Positions 6,517-7,043 of a stretch of DNA of 7,043 bases are shown in pieces; positions within the stretch are counted from its first letter, which is position 1; each line of letters begins with the position of its first letter. Below the pieces are notes generated by a model. The model had not been told where the DNA came from and made no database searches. It saw only the letters and a list, made by a program, of their open reading frames with translations. The position numbers were made by a program, and so were the translations under genes. The stretch comes from Modestobacter sp. GTDB taxonomy: Bacteria; Actinomycetota; Actinomycetes; Mycobacteriales; Geodermatophilaceae. The stretch covers positions 1-7,043 of the forward strand of contig JAOPWG010000328.1 in NCBI GenBank assembly GCA_025965775.1, given 5' to 3'.

Positions 6517-7043
6517 TCACCCGCACCACCCGGCTCCAGCTGCTCGCCTTCGCGGTGGTCGCCCTGCTGGGCCTGTCCTTCGTCAGCTTCCGGTACGTCG
6601 GCCTGGACCGGCTGCTCTTCGGCGACGGCTACGAGGTGGCCGCCGAGTTCAGCGACTCCGGCGGCATCTTCGTCAACGCAGAGGTCACCTACCGAGGTGT
6701 CGCCGTCGGCCGGGTGTCGGACATGCAGCTGACCGGCGACGGGGTGCGCGTCGTCCTCAACGTCGACCCCGGCGCCCCGGAGATCCCCGCCGACGCACGG
6801 GCCGTGGTGGCCAACCGCAGCGCGGTGGGGGAGCAGTACGTCGACCTGCGCCCGGACCAGGACGAGGGCCCCTACCTCGCCGACGGGTCGGTGATCCCGC
6901 AGGACCGCACCGCCATCCCCATTCCGGTGGAGCAGTTGCTGCTCGACCTCGACGAGCTGGTTGGCTCCATCGACCCCGATGACCTGCGGGTCGTGGTCGA
7001 GGAACTGGGCACCGCCTTCGACGGGGCCGGTGACGACCTGGGG
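6513..7043 (+). CDS. mceF: MceF, MCE/MlaD-domain subunit of Mce lipid transporter (3' partial)
   Basis: Sixth Mce subunit; the first 177 residues are present and the frame is still open at the window edge. The GTG start at 6513 overlaps the mceE stop (GTGA), the same arrangement as at the mceD/mceE junction; only a weak G-run lies upstream. A transmembrane anchor is at about 8-26, followed by FRYVGLDRLLFGDGYEVAA. The MCE domain is at about 39-120, with VTYRGVAVGRV at 58-68, the form typical of MceF, and NRSAVGEQYVDLRP near its end. The segment IPIPVEQLLLDLDELVGSI then starts the helical region. The C-terminal part, usually long in MceF, is outside the window. No internal stop or frameshift is seen. 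Confidence 0.95.
   Translation, partial: MITRTTRLQLLAFAVVALLGLSFVSFRYVGLDRLLFGDGYEVAAEFSDSGGIFVNAEVTYRGVAVGRVSDMQLTGDGVRVVLNVDPGAPEIPADARAVVANRSAVGEQYVDLRPDQDEGPYLADGSVIPQDRTAIPIPVEQLLLDLDELVGSIDPDDLRVVVEELGTAFDGAGDDLG

Noticed and set aside
1..7043. Promoters, terminators, RNA genes, CRISPR arrays, insertion sequences or an undescribed non-mce system
   Set aside because: Genes abut or overlap throughout, leaving no intergenic space, and all seven reading frames belong to one known transporter family. I saw no direct-repeat array or inverted-repeat pair bounding any segment.

Overview
The window is one continuous stretch of an mce (mammalian cell entry) lipid-transport operon, all on the + strand and with essentially no non-coding DNA. 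The base composition is very GC-rich, third codon positions are almost always G or C, and GTG starts and 4-base gene overlaps are used. Together with the complete actinobacterial gene order yrbEB-mceA-mceB-mceC-mceD-mceE-mceF, this points to a high-GC actinomycete. The extended MceD and MceE tails do not look like textbook mycobacterial proteins, so a non-mycobacterial actinomycete is my guess; genus cannot be fixed from the sequence.

Layout: 1-470 is the C-terminal part of a YrbEB (MlaE-type) permease. 467-1885 is mceA, 1882-2940 mceB, 2940-3971 mceC, 3968-5206 mceD, 5203-6516 mceE (the lipoprotein subunit, LprK-like), and 6513 to the window end is the N-terminal part of mceF. Every junction overlaps by 4 bases (ATGA or GTGA) or 1 base (TGATG), so the genes are probably translationally coupled. 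No promoter, terminator, RNA gene, mobile element, CRISPR array or repeat array is present. The partner yrbEA should lie upstream, and the MceG/MlaF-type ATPase is not in the window.

How they work together: in characterised actinobacterial systems YrbEA and YrbEB form the inner-membrane permease, driven by a MceG ATPase. One copy each of MceA to MceF associates through the MCE domains into a hetero-hexameric ring, and their long helical regions form a tube across the periplasm-like space that carries hydrophobic substrates such as fatty acids, sterols or other lipids. The substrate of this system cannot be read from the sequence.

This is an ordinary, intact mce operon rather than a new system. 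The points most worth a second look are a pair of EF-hand-like calcium-loop motifs near the C-terminus of MceD, a similar short LPGI-containing tail on MceD and MceE, and cysteines that occur in even numbers in the C-terminal domains of all five complete Mce proteins.
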